A program made the translations under genes and the position numbers. A stretch of 64,000 nucleotides of DNA from Hansfordia pulvinata (lineage: Eukaryota; Ascomycota; Sordariomycetes; Xylariales), in assembly GCA_006538405.1 (NCBI GenBank), contig BJKQ01000007.1, positions 1,054,001 to 1,118,000 on the forward strand, read 5' to 3'. The notes beneath the pieces were generated by a model. That model searched no databases and had not been told where the DNA came from. It saw nothing but the letters and a program-made list of their open reading frames with translations. How positions within the stretch are numbered: position 1 is the stretch's first letter; each line of letters begins with the position of its first letter. Below are positions 32,840 to 45,461 of this stretch, piece after piece.

Positions 32840-35259
32840 GTGCTTTGGTAAAAGATGTAGCACCCACGGCTGATACTGTCAGCCGTTGGTGTCTCAGCGT
32901 TTATTTTATGTCGCGCCCCCCGGGGCTCGCCTGTCTGTGGAATTGACCATACTTGACTCAGCGCGCCAGCATCGTCGCTGGCGTCGTCGTATTACTGCAA
33001 CAATTATTCGAAGCGCTCGAAACGACACTCAGCGAGGACCGGCCTTTGCAAGCGATAATGAGAATAATAGAAGGACTTTACCTAGCTCAACAAGAAGACG
33101 ACTTGTGCTGTGTTGCTGCGATGTTTGCCCCACTGAGATGGCCAAGGCGCGGCCTACTTTGTGAAGTTGATAGCACCGGCCTCAGAGTAGATAGGGAGGA
33201 GCGAGTCTCTCGATAGACTTACGCGACTTGGTGACATCTAGCTTGGGCCAAGAATGGGGGTCATTGATGATCTGATAGCCAAGGCTTGGGGGGCGGGGCA
33301 GGGCTCGTCGGGTTGTGCTCGAGAGAAGCTATAAGTGCCGACCCTCTCTGTACGAATACTCCGTTCTCCGCGTGAGCCCGGGACCCAGGCACAGCTGGCC
33401 CGGCGCCGCCCGAAGGTGCGAGGACTGGGCACACCGATAGGCGTCGCGTGGCGCAGCTCGGCGCGTGTTGGGCCGGAAGCTGGGTCATGATAAGGCGGGC
33501 CCAGGCCAAGCCGCGACTTCTTTCCCCATTACTCGTATCATCACCTACTACTCGTACGTGTATGAAGTCGTTCCTACGATACCTCCGCAGAGCGCCATAC
33601 TCGCCGACTGTGCCCGTGAGCCGGTTATCCGGAGGGCCGCCCAGAGATAAGGCGAAGCAGCGCGACGGAGCGCGGGGCTTGCTTTCTCTTTCCAGGTTGT
33701 CTCGTTGGTGGCTCTTAGTGCTTCCGATGCGAAAGCAGACATGCTTGGTTGAAGCGAAGGGGAGTCGCCAAAACGGGGTATTCACACAACTCAGAGGAGA
33801 CCTGAGGGGGGTCGGGTACTGGCATGTTGACGATGTTGACGGTCACGATAAACCTCATAAGAATGCGACAGGCACCTGCAGGCGAATACGAGTAGGGGGG
33901 GCGGCTACTCGAACATATGATGTACTCGTACCTACCTCATGATTGTCTGGCCAAGGCACCTACCTTAAGATACCTACTGGTACGGGCTTTCGTCCTCGTA
34001 CTTGTCACTGATTATTCGAACACACAGATGAGTGGGAAGGACCTACTCATATGGCCGATACATTGGGTGAGGCAGGCACGGTACAGTTCATCTTGTGTGT
34101 CTTCAGCCCTCCAGCATCAATCCATCCATCCATCTATATCCATCCATGATCGCACCTTGCGGATACCTTTGTGATTACCTTACCTAGCTGGAGTGCGCTT
34201 CGACTGTCAGACGGAGCATTACCCTGCGACCCCGGTCATTACGGAACCCGCCAGGGCGTCTCTTATCAGTGTCCCCACCCACGCCGTCTCCGAATCGCAG
34301 CGCACCGGCCAATCACGCCCGCTGCCGTCGCCGGGGAGCTTCCTATCGCGACGGCGCAGCTGAAGAGCGGCGACCAGGGACGACCAGGCAGGCAGGCAGG
34401 CACACGGGCACGGGCATCAGACTCTCAATCTTTCTGTCTGTCTCTCTCTCCACCGTTCCTTGTCCTCGGGTTGACAGGGTTCCCTTCCAACCCTTGCAGC
34501 TGAGGCGGCTGTCACCCACGTTGCACAGGCTGCTGATAAGGCAAATGAGGGATCGAGCCGACCACTCTCGACCGGCCGCCGCCGCAGCCACCCAGGCCGG
34601 TCTGTCTGTCTATGAACGAACGAGCCCCGTCTTGCACGACCAGCTCGGCCCTTCCCCTCCCGACCCGGTCCATTCCCCCCCTTCCTACCTAGACTCTCGG
34701 CGCCTGGGTTCCCAAGTGAGCTACTCGTAGACACCTGCATCGGGTGCGTGGCCCGAGGTGGGCGGCCGCGTGGGTGGGTGAGAAAGAGGAAGAGGGGGAG
34801 ACAGCCAACGTGGGGATGAAGAGGGGACGGAGACAAGGAAAAGATACGGGCGTGGCGTAGGAGAAGAGAGGCAAGGGGAGAGACATGATGGACGCCGCCA
34901 AGCTTGTCGTCGATATATAACCCATCCCAGCGCCCCGTCTGCCTTCAACCCCCGGCCTGCGATGGATCTGCTGCTTTCCGCCCTTCCGATCCCCCCGTCA
35001 AAGGACGCCCGTTTGCTACACGGCAGACAGAGGCGCCACTTCTATTAATATTAATAAAAGTCTGAGTGAGCCTCAGCCCTGGTGGCTCACGACCCCGGCC
35101 TGTCAGCTTCTTGTCAACCTCGATTCTCCTGGCGTCAACCCTTTCGCCCTCGCTTCTCTGTGGCCTACCACCAACGTCTGGCGATACCCTCAAATTCCTG
35201 CGGTTTGCGACAGCCGCTCCCAGCCAACAGCAACAGCAGCAGCAAACACAGTCATCAAC
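32840..35259. other. Intergenic region upstream of the ammonium transporter
   Basis: No gene supported. Includes GGCAG and CATC short repeats (34385-34400, 34120-34145), GTACTCGTACC motifs near 33545 and 33920, two TGATAAG GATA sites, and a TATATAA box-like element near 34914. Confidence 0.5.
34262..34540. promoter_or_regulatory. Two GATA-factor sites upstream of the ammonium transporter
   Basis: CTTATCA at 34262-34268 and TGATAAG at 34534-34540 both fit HGATAR, the consensus for AreA/NIT2-type nitrogen GATA factors. They lie about 0.7-1.0 kb before the transporter ATG. Fungal ammonium permease genes are commonly under such control (family knowledge); function at these copies is inference, as the motif is short. 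Confidence 0.35.
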
Positions 35260-37137
35260 ATGTCGCTTTACGCTCAGGAGTACAATGGCACCACGGGCGA
35301 GGCCGACGCCGGCTACTCGACTGGCAGCTCCGACCTGAATGTCTACTACGAGGTGAGAACGCCTGACTTCCTCTTTCTTCACACACATACACACACACAC
35401 ACACACACTCTCTCTCTCTCTCTTTTCATCCCAAACACCCTCCCCGTGGTTCGTCGTGGGCAGGACCCAGACGAATGTGAGTTTTCGAGTCGGGAGCCAA
35501 CAAGGCTGACGCGACCCCACAGAGCGGCAACCTCGCGTGGATGATGACATGCTCGGCGCTGGTGTTGCTGATGATCCCCGGCGTCGGGCTCTTCTACTCG
35601 GGCCTGGCGCGGCGCAAGTCGGCCCTGTCGCTCATCATGCTGTCGCTCCTGTCAACCGCCCTCATCGACTTCCAGTGGTTCTTCTGGGGCTACAGCCTGG
35701 CCTTCTCCCACACCGGCGGTCCCTTCATCGGCGACCTGTCCAACTTTGGCCTGCGCGAGACCCTCGCCCAGCCCTCCGTCGGCAGCACGAACCTGCCCGA
35801 TATCGTCTTTTGCCTGTACCAGGGCATGTTTGCTGCCATTACGTGAGTTTTCTCCCTTTTCCACGCTCCGTACGCATTGAGCAGTCACACAGTATCAGAG
35901 TAGCAACAACACTGACCCTGCGACTACAGCCCCGCCCTCGCCATCGGCGCCGCCGTCGACCGCATGCGCATCCTCCCGTGCCTCGTCTTCATGTTCGTCT
36001 GGGCGACGGTTGTCTACGACCCCATCGCCTTCTGGACCTGGAACAGCAACGGCTGGTCCTTCCAACTAGGCACCCTTGACTATGCCGGCGGCACGCCCGT
36101 CCACATCTCCTCAGGTGCCGCCGCCCTGGCCATCTCGCTCATGATCGGTAAGCGGGCTGGCTACGACCGGACGCGCGGCCTCCCCGTCCGCCCGCACAAC
36201 GTCACTTACGTCGTTCTCGGCACCGTCTTCCTGTGGGTCGGCTGGTTCGGCTTCAATGGCGGAAGCGCCCTATCCTCGTCCGTCCGCGCCGCCGTCTCCC
36301 TCGTCAACACCCACCTGGCCGCCTGCTGCGGCGGCCTGGCCTGGGTCTTGATGGATTACCGCCTTGAGCGCAAGTGGTCCGTCGTCGGCTTCTGCTCCGG
36401 CGCCATCTCCGGGCTCGTCGCCATCACCCCGGGCGCCGGCTTCGTCACCCCCTGGGCTTCGGTCATCTTCGGCGTCGTTGGCGCCGCAGCCTGCAACTTC
36501 ACCACCAAGCTCAAGTTCCTCATCCAGGTCGACGACGCTCTCGACATTTTCGCCGTCCACGGTGTCGGCGGCATCGTGGGCAACATTCTGACGGGCATCT
36601 TTGCCGTGTGAGTATTCCCCCTTCCCACTTTCCGCCTCCTTGCCTGTCCCACTTTGGACCCAAGAGTCAAGAGAGGCGGCTATGGGCAAGAGAAAAGAAG
36701 CAAACGTGAATACAGAAAACGAATGACTGACATCTGCACTCCCTCACACCAGGAACTACATCACCTCCCTTGACCCCGCCCTCTCGGGTTCCGGCTGGGC
36801 TGAGCGCAACTTCGCTCAGCTCGGCTACCAGCTCGCCGACGCCGTCGCCGGCTTCGCCTGGTCCTTCGTCCTGACCTGCGCCATCCTGGCCGTCATCAAC
36901 TTCATCCCCGGTCTCCGCCTGCGCGTCACCCCGGGAGAGGAGGAGCTTGGCATTGACGACACACAGCTGGGCGAGTTCGCCTACGACTACGTCGAGATCC
37001 AGCGCGGCGAGCCCTCCATGGTCGCTGCCACGATCGTCTCCTCGTCCGGCTCGTCCGGCACGGGCATCGGCCACCACCACGGCAGCGGTGCTGGAGGAGG
37101 CATTGGGGAGGAGAAGAGGCAGCCCGAGGTTGTCTGA
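35260..37137 (+). CDS. Mep/Amt-type ammonium transporter
   Basis: Exons 35260-35352, 35523-35842, 35930-36607 and 36753-37137 give 491 residues with about eleven membrane segments. Conserved features are WMMTCSALVLLMIPGVGLFYSGLARRK-type helix 1 with the GxGxFYxG motif, the periplasmic-site Asp in VVYDPIAFW, and the twin pore histidines in TPVHISSGAAAL and IFAVHGVGGIVGN. The protein moves ammonium into the cell across the plasma membrane; Mep2-like members also signal nitrogen starvation. The cytosolic tail has a GIGHHHGSGAGGGIG low-complexity stretch. The first intron (169 nt) holds CA and CT repeats; I read it as one intron because YYE|SGNLAWMM reproduces the conserved family junction. Convergent with trs120. 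No frame break. Confidence 0.95.
35381..35422. repeat. CA then CT dinucleotide microsatellite
   Basis: About 13 CA units followed by about 7 CT units inside the first intron of the ammonium transporter gene, in the pyrimidine-rich part. Confidence 0.85.
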
Positions 37138-37799
37138 GAGTCGTATACTTGTGGAGACGGGTCAGTTGGTTTGGTTTTGTGGCGGCGCTTCAGTGCCAAT
37201 TAGCCGCGCGACGTTGGGATTCAGACGGAGGTGGATGTCAACTAGGCTGTGTCTGTGACATGCTCGCGCTCACCAAAACGGTCTTTTATTAATCACGAGT
37301 ATACTGCTCCTTAATATATACATGCATTTGATCACTCTACACTGTACTTGCGACAATGTACGACCACCTACGTTGTGACGCGCACGCAGGCCCGAGGGAA
37401 ATGCAAGTCGCCCACGTGCCCCTTTTTATGACATGCAACATATGAAGGAGCCGCAACTATCTCTACACTGCCCAGGCTACCTTTGAATAGAGACCATCGT
37501 CGTACGCTTCATTATGGATCACTTGATCGAGGATATGCGAGTCAGTTGAATTAGATCGTTTCATTTCGACGTATCATCTCGTTGCAGCATTATGGTCCCA
37601 ACAACCGGACAGCACGGCCGAGGCCAGGCGCAGGAAAATGAACCGGCTGAAACCCGTTGAGCTTCTTCCCCTCTGGTGCCCCCCAGGCCCTGCCTACTCC
37701 ACACTTCTCTCGTTCTGGTCTCAGCTCGCCTTTCGCTCCCCGTCGCCACGCTCCTGCGCGGGCAAGGCACTTGCCCGCGCCGCGCCCGGCGCCCCGCGA
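37138..37799. other. Convergent intergenic region transporter / trs120
   Basis: Holds the 3' ends of two genes. A/T-rich TTTTATTAATC and TTAATATATACATG near 37280-37325 are plausible 3'-end signals. No gene is seen. Confidence 0.5.
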
Positions 37800-40700
37800 T
37801 TACTCGTCGTCGACGACGCGCACGACGCAGGGCCGGCGCGAGTGCCAGATGCGGCGCTCGCGGGACCCCCCGAGCATGGCGTCCATGAAGATGTCCGTGT
37901 CGGACCGGTTCCTGGTGGTGAGGCTCTGCTGCTGCTGCTGCTGCTGCTCGGCTGCTGTCTTCTCCTGGTCTTCTTCTCCGCCTCCACCCTCGCCGCCGGC
38001 GCTCTTCTTCTTCTCCTCGTCCTCGGGCGTCCACAGCCGCGTCTCCTCCACCGAGGCCGCAATCTCGAACTCGCCCCGGCACAGCGGCGTGGCGCCGATG
38101 ACGACCTCCGTGACCTGCCCGCCGCCGCCGCCGCCGCCGCCCCCCGCCGCGAGCGGCGCCGCCACCAAGTGCTGCTGCAGCGTGCCGTTCCACGCCAGCC
38201 GGCGGGTGATGTCGAGGGCGGCCTGGGCCGGCCGGTGGCGCAGCGCCGGCTGCACGCGCACGGTGGCGTGGAGGGGCCTGCTGGAGCGGTTGGTGACGCG
38301 CACGCGGATCTGGGCGAACTCGTCCACCGCGAGCCGGTTCCCGCGGCCAGGTGGTGGCAGGGCAGGCGGAGGAGGGGGAGGACCACCGCCCGCGCTCTCG
38401 ACGGACACGTCTATCCCGACCTCGTCTATCCGCAGAGCGTCTATCATGCGGGGCGTGAGCCGGATGCCTCGGAGCTCCAGCGTGCCCGCGCGCCGGCTGT
38501 GAGCGGCGCCCGAGAGACCGGGGGCGGGAGAGAGCAGGGGGCTGGATAAGGCCGAAGATAGCAGGCTCGACGCCGTCGTGGCGGCCCAGGAGCCAGACAG
38601 TGCGCCAAGGACAGCCTCGCGATACCAGAAGGCCTCGCGGCTCTGGCGCTCTGCCTCGGGCGTCATCCGGCTGCTCACGACGAATTGGCGCTGGCGTGAC
38701 GGGTTCAGAGCGGGGATCGACGCGTGCGGGTCTGATAGATGCACCCGCCGCATGGGCACCAGAACCCTGTTGGTGTGGCCGGGGAGGATACGCTCGTCAA
38801 CGACCGTCTTGCTCTGCTCTCCCGTGCCGTGGCCTGCTCCAGCGTATTCGAGGTGCAACTGCATGTCGCTCGGCCACGCGTTCCGCAAATCGAGAACTAA
38901 TAGGCAATAATCGTCTGGCGACGGGGCCGCGCTGCCGGGCCCAGGCGCAGGCCCCTCAACGCCTGCGCGGCTCCAGAGAGACTGGCACACCGAGCCGTCG
39001 ATAGGCAGGATGTCCATCCGCGCGAGCTCGACGCTGGCGTTGACGGTGACGGTCATGTCCAGGCAGACTTGGCGCGTGTGGAACGTCTCGCCAACCTCGG
39101 AGGGCGGAACACCCAGATGTGCGTAGTCTACCTGGACAGTGCCGTGGGTGAGTCCGGGCCTACCCAGGATCTCGAATTCAAAGGTCGTCGTGCCGCCAGG
39201 CGCAATGTAGCGCTTCGAGTCGTCGACCTTGACAAGGCGCAATGCTTGTTTCCTGGCGAGGGCCAATTCGTATTCATACAGCTCTGCGGGGGTGGCGTCC
39301 CTATTCGCTATCGCAGTCTGCAGAGGACCCTGGGTTGAGTCTTGGAACGAGAACAGCAGGAGATCCGCCGGAGTTGTGGTGGAGAGGTTCTGGAGAGTGA
39401 TGGAGAATGTCTGCCGCTCCCCTTCCAAAATCATGACACACGACTGGGGGAGGGTCGTCGAGCGGACCACCACAACCGGCTGGGCCGAGATGGCATTCAG
39501 GGCGATGCTCTCGGGATGCAAGGGAGGCCCCGGCGATGGAAGCGCCTTGCTCTTCTCCAGGGCCGCAGGGCCGATACCCTTGACCTTGATCTCAGTGTTA
39601 GGCGCCCACGGGTGTTGGAAGATGGGGAAACGACGCTCGCGGCAACCTCTGATGCGCACAATCGCGCCTGTGACCTTGACCGAGCCGGCTTCCTTGGGCG
39701 TCCCGCTGACCCTGAGAATCTGGGTGCGGTACGGGCCGAGCCAGGCGCTTTCCGTCGACGACTCGAAAGCGACGCCCTCGGTGTCGAGCCTGATGCTCTC
39801 CACCTCCACGTCAATGTCGTATGGGTTCTGCAGCGTGATCTTGAAGCTCGCCGACTCTCCTGTGATCAGTGTCGACTCGGCTGTTGCTTTGTCTGGGGCG
39901 CGCAGGAAGGGGTTGTAAATGAAGGGGTTGACGTCCTGAGAGGTGCGCGCCGTGGTGACTCCAGGGAGCACCGTCTTGGCGTGAGGGACCGGTGTCCTCG
40001 AGGCAGCCAGAGGCTCCAGCACGATGCCCCGGACCAGAAATTCGTCCCAGTATTCGGCGGCCAGATGGCCCAAGCCCAAGCGCTTGGCCAGGTCCGAAGT
40101 CTTGGAGATGTTGTTGACCAGCCGGACCTGCTCATCTCTGGAAATGATGGGGGCGGCATCTTCTCGGCGCGGCCCCGGGGCGACACCGCTGCCGGCTGTG
40201 CGCAGAAGATCGCTTGAAAACCTCAGCACGCCGTTGAAATCAGGAAGCGCCTCCGAAAAGTTGATACAAGCCCGGAGAATGTTCAACTTGATGTTGTCGA
40301 CCCCGAATTGCCTCGCGGCAGTTTGCGCCTGGATCCTCGAGATGACCTGGGCATCGGAGTCGGGTGCCGAGGTTGGCTCGGGAGAGGAGCCATTAAGGTC
40401 GCCGTCGAACGTGACGACACCGTAGGTCTTGCTCAGCATGTCGAGGAATGCATCAACGCCCTGCTCGATATCGCCTTCGCCGAGCTCCAAGGCACCGGCA
40501 CCATTGTTGTGGCCATTGACCGCGTCCAGCGCCACCAAGCCGGCCGCTGGATGGATACCGACGTCGGCAGCACCTCGGGTTCTTGCCTCGATCAACCCGC
40601 CTATTAACACCGAGACCAGCTCGCGAACGACCATGGCCTTTTTCCTGTTGAGCCCCAGAGTGCCCAAGACGGACGCGATGCCGCTGAGGAGGAGCGCTCT

Positions 40701-42517
40701 GTCGACTGTGGTGAGCACCTCGGGGGCTGACGACGGGAATGCCTTGAAGAGCAGGTTCGTGATTTGCACCCGGGTCGGCGTGATATACAGCCGCGGCGAC
40801 GTGGTCAAAGCAGCGGTCGGGAGCTTCCCAAAGACGATGATCTCCAGCGAGTCCGAGTCCAGTGCGCCCTTGCATAGATGAAGAGCAGTCATAGTGTTGC
40901 AGAACCGGATGATGGTCTCCGAGAGGGGCAAGGGCGGGAGGTGCTCTCCTGATATCCTCGAATACAGCCCCACTATCCTCTCCAGGAGGTCGGGTATGAT
41001 AGCCTGGAAGTTCTTCAGATATCTCGGCTGCGCTGTCTCTTGCCCCGCGCTGTCTTGCCCCTTGGCAGCACTATTCTGAGGCTTCTCGTTGGGCGGCAAG
41101 CAGATGACCGGGACCTGGAATTCAACGCGGGCCCAGCCGAGCAGCATGAGGCAGACGGCTATCAGGTCCAAAGCCTTGCCGTGCCACAGGTGATCGTTCA
41201 GGGACTTGGCGAGGTATGCGCCGTCTCCGAGCTCCTTCAACGCATCAGGCCAGCGACCAGCCTGGAGATAGAGAGACCCTATCAGGATGGTGGCGCGGCC
41301 CTTGCCCTTGTTCCTCCACCTCTCATTTACGCCACCAGGGCCAAAGCCCTGTACGGAAACTCGATCGGAGCTGTTTGCTTTGGACTCCTCTGCTGTGACG
41401 GGGCGAGAACCTTTGCGCTCGGGGCTCGAGAGATCGGCGTTGGCCCACTGAGCACCGGCAATGTCGTCGAAAGTCGTCGGGGGGTTGGACAAGCCGCTGC
41501 GATTGGGGGTCGTGGGGCGGACGCCGGGGCTGGAGCTGGAGCTGGAGGAGCCGAACGGCAGGCTCTTGAAAGGGACAGGCATGGACATGCGTGCGTTGTT
41601 CCGATCTGCGGCACCGCTGCTCGAGGCGGACCTGGTGATGGAAGGAATGGCGAATTGAGAGTTGCGCCGGTTTGGATGGCTGGGATCCTCGGCTGCGAAA
41701 GATGAGCCGGCGCTCGATTGAGAGCGACCAGGGGCCTGGCCAGGCGAGTCGATGGCAGTCATCATCTCAAAAGACTTGGCCAGCGCCGTCATCTCGGCCA
41801 GCAGCAAGGAGGAAACATCGCACATGACGGACTTGATGGTTGTTCTCAAGCACTGCTCCGGGGCAGGATTGGCCGAATGCCCTCAGGCATGGGGATGGGG
41901 TGGTCGGGAGGATCGGTATAATCGAAGACGAGCAGCTGCTGGGCGAGGACCTTGGGATATGCGTCGCGGAGATCCTCCAGTTCCTGGTAAAGGTGGCGGA
42001 TGTTGGCCTCGGCCAGGGTGGGGGCCTGACTATTGACCGACTGGCGCTTGGAAAAGGAGGCATTGCCGAGCTCGAGGCCGTCGGCAATGGCAATGACGAC
42101 GAGGGGCTCGCGGTAGAGGTCGAACGGGGCGAGTGCCAGGTGCGAAGGGGGCGGCACGTGGGTGATGAGGTCGTAGAAGATGGCACCAGAGGGGAAGGCC
42201 AAGGGGGAGAACATGTCTGCGGCGGGCGAAGCATCGACTTGTCAGCTAGAGGCATTGCAGTGAAACGAAGGAAAAAGGCGCCGTGGGTGATCGTGATCAC
42301 GATCGTGACCGCGGCGTCGACACGGGGCAGAGAGGCGAGTCCATCACTGACTTCGATTGGGCCGGTTGTCGGCGGTGATGTCGCGCAGCGGGACGACATG
42401 TTCGTGGCTCAGCCGATCGACAAAGGAGGCGAAGCGGTCCCTGGTGATCTGGCCGACGGGCAGCACCAGGGCCCGCACCCTCGCCGGCGCGATGGGCAGC
42501 AGGGATTGCAAGCTCAT
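37800..42517 (-). CDS. trs120: TRAPPII complex subunit Trs120 (TRAPPC9) (one frame break)
   Basis: Exons 42517-42352 and 42216-37800, about 1527 residues, a normal length for filamentous fungi. The N-terminus RVRALVLPVGQITRDRF, LSHEHVVPLRDITAD, MFSPLAFPSGAIFYDLITHV and FDLYREPLVVIAIADG are Trs120 hallmarks, followed by VMCDVSSLLLAEMTALAKSFE and a long helical-solenoid and Ig-like-fold body. TRAPPII is the guanine-nucleotide exchange factor for Ypt31/Rab11 at the late Golgi. The reading frame breaks near the G run 41860-41863 (C run on the coding strand): one added base turns GIRPILPRSSA-stop into GIRPILPPEQCLRTTIKSVMC. The C-terminus has an eight-residue Gly run, an acidic stretch and a run of seven Gln. 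Convergent with the ammonium transporter. Confidence 0.92.
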
Positions 42518-43667
42518 CGTCGCACCGGCATGAGCGTCGGCGGGGGCTGCACGTGGGAGTGTCGACCGTCGGGGCCCGGGCGCATGCCTCTACCGTCGGT
42601 TCTCTCGACTGGGAAAAGGCGACTTGGGCGGAGATCGGTAGAGGTTGGGCACACCCGGGGTGGCTTTCGGACGGGCGAGGTATCGCGAGATATCGCAGTG
42701 TCGAACGAGGGGCAGGCGGACAACAAGTAGCAGCAGCAGAAAGCGGCGGTCTGGGAGCTGTGTGCCCCTTTTTGTGACACCTCGGCCTGCGACGTGCGCC
42801 CAAGATTGTGCTGTCGTCGCTCGCTGTCGTGGGGCGCGTGTAGTCCGGGGGAGCGGGAAGCTCTTAGGGTACGACTCGAGTGCGTCGGCGCAGTGATTGG
42901 AGGGCGGCGGCGGCGGCGGCTGGGGCGAACCGGACGGGATATCGCGAAAGGCCGTCGAGGTGATTGTATGCTGGCCTGTTGTGTGTGGTGGTGAGCTGAC
43001 GAGCATAACGAGCTACCACCGCACCGTCACCTCTAGGCAGGTACCTCCATGACACCGAGTTGTCGTAGTTCATGGAGGTACTCGCACCTTGCTATCCACC
43101 CGTGAACTTCTTCAGCTCGAACCCCTGCAGCCCCTGCGCCAGCTCGCCCGTACTGAGAAATGATTGAATACTTTGATCCACAGCCATCGGTGCTGGTGCG
43201 CCCAGGTATCCCACTCCTACATGTACCTTTCGCACCGGATCTCTTCACGTTCAGACAACCACCCAACGGGAACTCAACAAGAGCAGCCAACAGTGTCTGT
43301 GTATATGATATGGATATTTCATATGATACGATGCTCCTGGCAACCCGCGCATAACGCCTGGCTTGCCCCTTGCCATTTTCCTCCTGCCTGAGTTGATCAA
43401 GGCAAATGCTATCTTCTCTAGCAAAGTCGCACCGTCTGGTGAATCCGGCGACGCTTTTCGCCCAATGAGCCCCTGTCCCCGTCCCTGTTTATATACAAAA
43501 TCCAGACCCTGCCCCTCATCCCAGATCTTCGACAGCCGCAGGCGCGTCGGATGCGCCGCCCGCGTCTGTTCCACCATATTCTTGGTGTTTGTTCAACTTC
43601 ATGCATGCGTGAAACCCCGCATTCGATCGTTTCCGACTGAGTCGGCCGCAGCAAAGTCCCCCAGCAC
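42518..43667. other. Intergenic region serC 3' flank / trs120 promoter
   Basis: Lies between two minus-strand genes, so it is upstream of trs120 and downstream of the aminotransferase. No gene supported. Contains an inverted repeat at 43041-43081. Confidence 0.5.
43041..43081. repeat. Inverted repeat, 12-bp perfect arms, 17-bp loop
   Basis: GTACCTCCATGA at 43041-43052 pairs exactly with TCATGGAGGTAC at 43070-43081. The transcript of either strand could form a hairpin. It sits about 525 bases upstream of the trs120 start codon. Confidence 0.8.
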
Positions 43668-45030
43668 TCAGGCCTTGGCAAATTCATCCAGAAACGCGGC
43701 CAGCTTCGTCGCCCCCTCGAGCGAGATCGAGTTGTAGTTGCTGGCCCGGATGCCCCCGACGCTGCGGTGGCCCTTGAGGCCCGTGAGGCCCCGGCTCGTG
43801 CATTCGGAGAGGAAGGCCTTCTCCGTGCCGTCGAGGTCGCCATTCTTGGCCACGCGGAAGCAGATGTTCATCCGCGAGCGCGCCGGCTTGGCCGGGACAA
43901 TCGTGTACACGTCGGGATGCGCCTCGAGCGCCTGGTACACGAGCGCGGCCTTCTTGTTCGCCACGGCCTCCTGCCCGTCCACCTTGTCCGGGTAGACGGC
44001 CAGCAGCTTCTTCAGGACCTGCCCAGCAACGTAGACGCTGTTCACATGTCAGCAAGAGGCGCGCTTCCAAGCCAAGGTCACACGTCAGGTGTCGCGGGAG
44101 GAATGCTTACTCGAAAATACTCAGCGTGTTGTACAAGCTGTTGTTCTTGGCAATGGTCTCGTACGAGAGCACAATGGGCCCGAGAGGGAGACCCAGCTTG
44201 CGCATCAAGGCGGGTGCGGGCTGGGGAGTAGCCGGGGGCAGCAGGTCCTTCTTGATCACAACCACGGTGATGCCGGCGGAACCCAGGTTCTTCTGTGCGC
44301 CGAAGAAGATGACGGAGAAGTTCTTGACCGGCACGCGCCGCGACAGGATGTTGGACGACATGTCGGCCACCACGATGGGCCCCGACCCGTCGGCCTTGGG
44401 GCTGAGCGCCTCGGGGAACTTGGGGAACTCGACGCCGTCGACGGTCTCGTTGTCGCAGTAGTACACCATGGCCGGGTCCTTGGACAGGTTCCAGGTGCTT
44501 TCCTCGGCGATCTGTCCAAACTTGCCCCCGTTGGCCTTGCGCGAGTCGGTGACGATGTTGGTGTACTCGGGGCCGAGAAGGCGCCCGGCCTCCTGGTAGG
44601 CCTTGAGCGACCAGGAGCCGGTGACAAGGTAGTCGAGCTTGAGCTCCGAGTCGATGGCTTTCCTCAAAGCAGATACCAGCTCGTCCTGGTTGACCTGCTC
44701 CTCGGAGACGCCCATCTGCTTGAGGATCTCGGCCTTCTTGCGGGTGACCCAGACACCGACCAGGTTGTAGACGGTGGCCGAGAACTCGCCGCTTCCGCCG
44801 GCCTGCATGAAGAGCACCTCGTAGTCGTCGGGGATGTCGAGGTAGGAGGCGAGGTCGGCCTTGGCGTTGTTGATGATGTCGGTCGCCAGCTGGGAGCGGT
44901 GCGAGTGCTCCGCAATACCGAGGCCGGTGCCATTGTAGTCGACGAGGGCCTGGGCGGCGCTTTCGAGAACGTCGGTGGGCAGCAGGGCCGGGCCGGCGCC
45001 GAAGTACGTGATGTCGGATCGGGAGGGCAT
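43668..45030 (-). CDS. serC: Phosphoserine aminotransferase
   Basis: Two exons, 45030-44111 and 44037-43668, give 429 residues. This PLP enzyme converts 3-phosphohydroxypyruvate and glutamate to phosphoserine and 2-oxoglutarate, the second step of serine biosynthesis (Ser1 in yeast). Visible motifs are ITYFGAGPALLPTDVL at the N-terminus, AEHSHRS (residues 40-46), FMQAGGSGEFSA, VADMSSNILSR and the Schiff-base lysine K247 in FFGAQKNLGSAG; the C-terminal RMNICFRV and GHRSVGGIRASNYN close the fold. An insertion around residues 105-131 is usual in fungal members. The start at 45030 has a good context (CCACCATGC); the frame is open upstream to another ATG, but the added residues do not resemble the family. 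No frame break. Confidence 0.95.
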
Positions 45031-45449
45031 GGTGGGGGGGTCGGAAGGGTGGGATTCGGGGCACGTGAGAGTGGTTAACGGCAAGGGCCGAGTCTGTCGA
45101 TAAGAGTCGCTGAGAGAAAGAAATACAGGGGCCAAGAGAGGCAAGGCCGTGGCTAGTCGTATTTGTTTGAGTCACCTGCGAGCCGGTGACAGGACTCGGA
45201 AGATATCATTCATACTACTATTAGTCACTTCTTTATCAGACTGAGGCGAGGTCTCTAGTGGGAGAAAAGCTCTACTCCGTAACTTCCATTGGGCTGGCAG
45301 CCCCGCCCCCACCTCAGTCCGCGCGATCCATCCACGCGGGTGGTTGCAGCGCAGAGCAGGAGCGACTTGGGTTGCGTTACAGTGCATGAAAGGCGCTGTA
45401 GGATGGATTTCTCTAGTGGCTGCCCCCCGCGGGCCCTCAAGGTGTGGGA

Positions 45450-45461
45450 ACTCGTACGAGT
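45450..45461. repeat. 12-bp perfect palindrome ACTCGTACGAGT
   Basis: Identical to the core of the 18-bp palindrome at 20683-20700. It lies about 0.4 kb upstream of the phosphoserine aminotransferase start codon. Confidence 0.8.

Noticed and set aside
35464..35476. Possible 13-nt or 6-nt exon (GACCCAGACGAAT) inside the first intron of the ammonium transporter
   Set aside because: The 13-nt form creates a stop at the next junction; skipping the segment gives the family-conserved YYESGNLAWMM.
39342..40217. Open frame of 291 codons on the plus strand inside trs120
   Set aside because: Antisense of Trs120 with no recognisable motif.
44089..45078. Open frame of 329 codons on the plus strand over serC
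   Set aside because: Complementary to a clear phosphoserine aminotransferase; the Val/Gly/Leu-rich product is typical of an antisense shadow.
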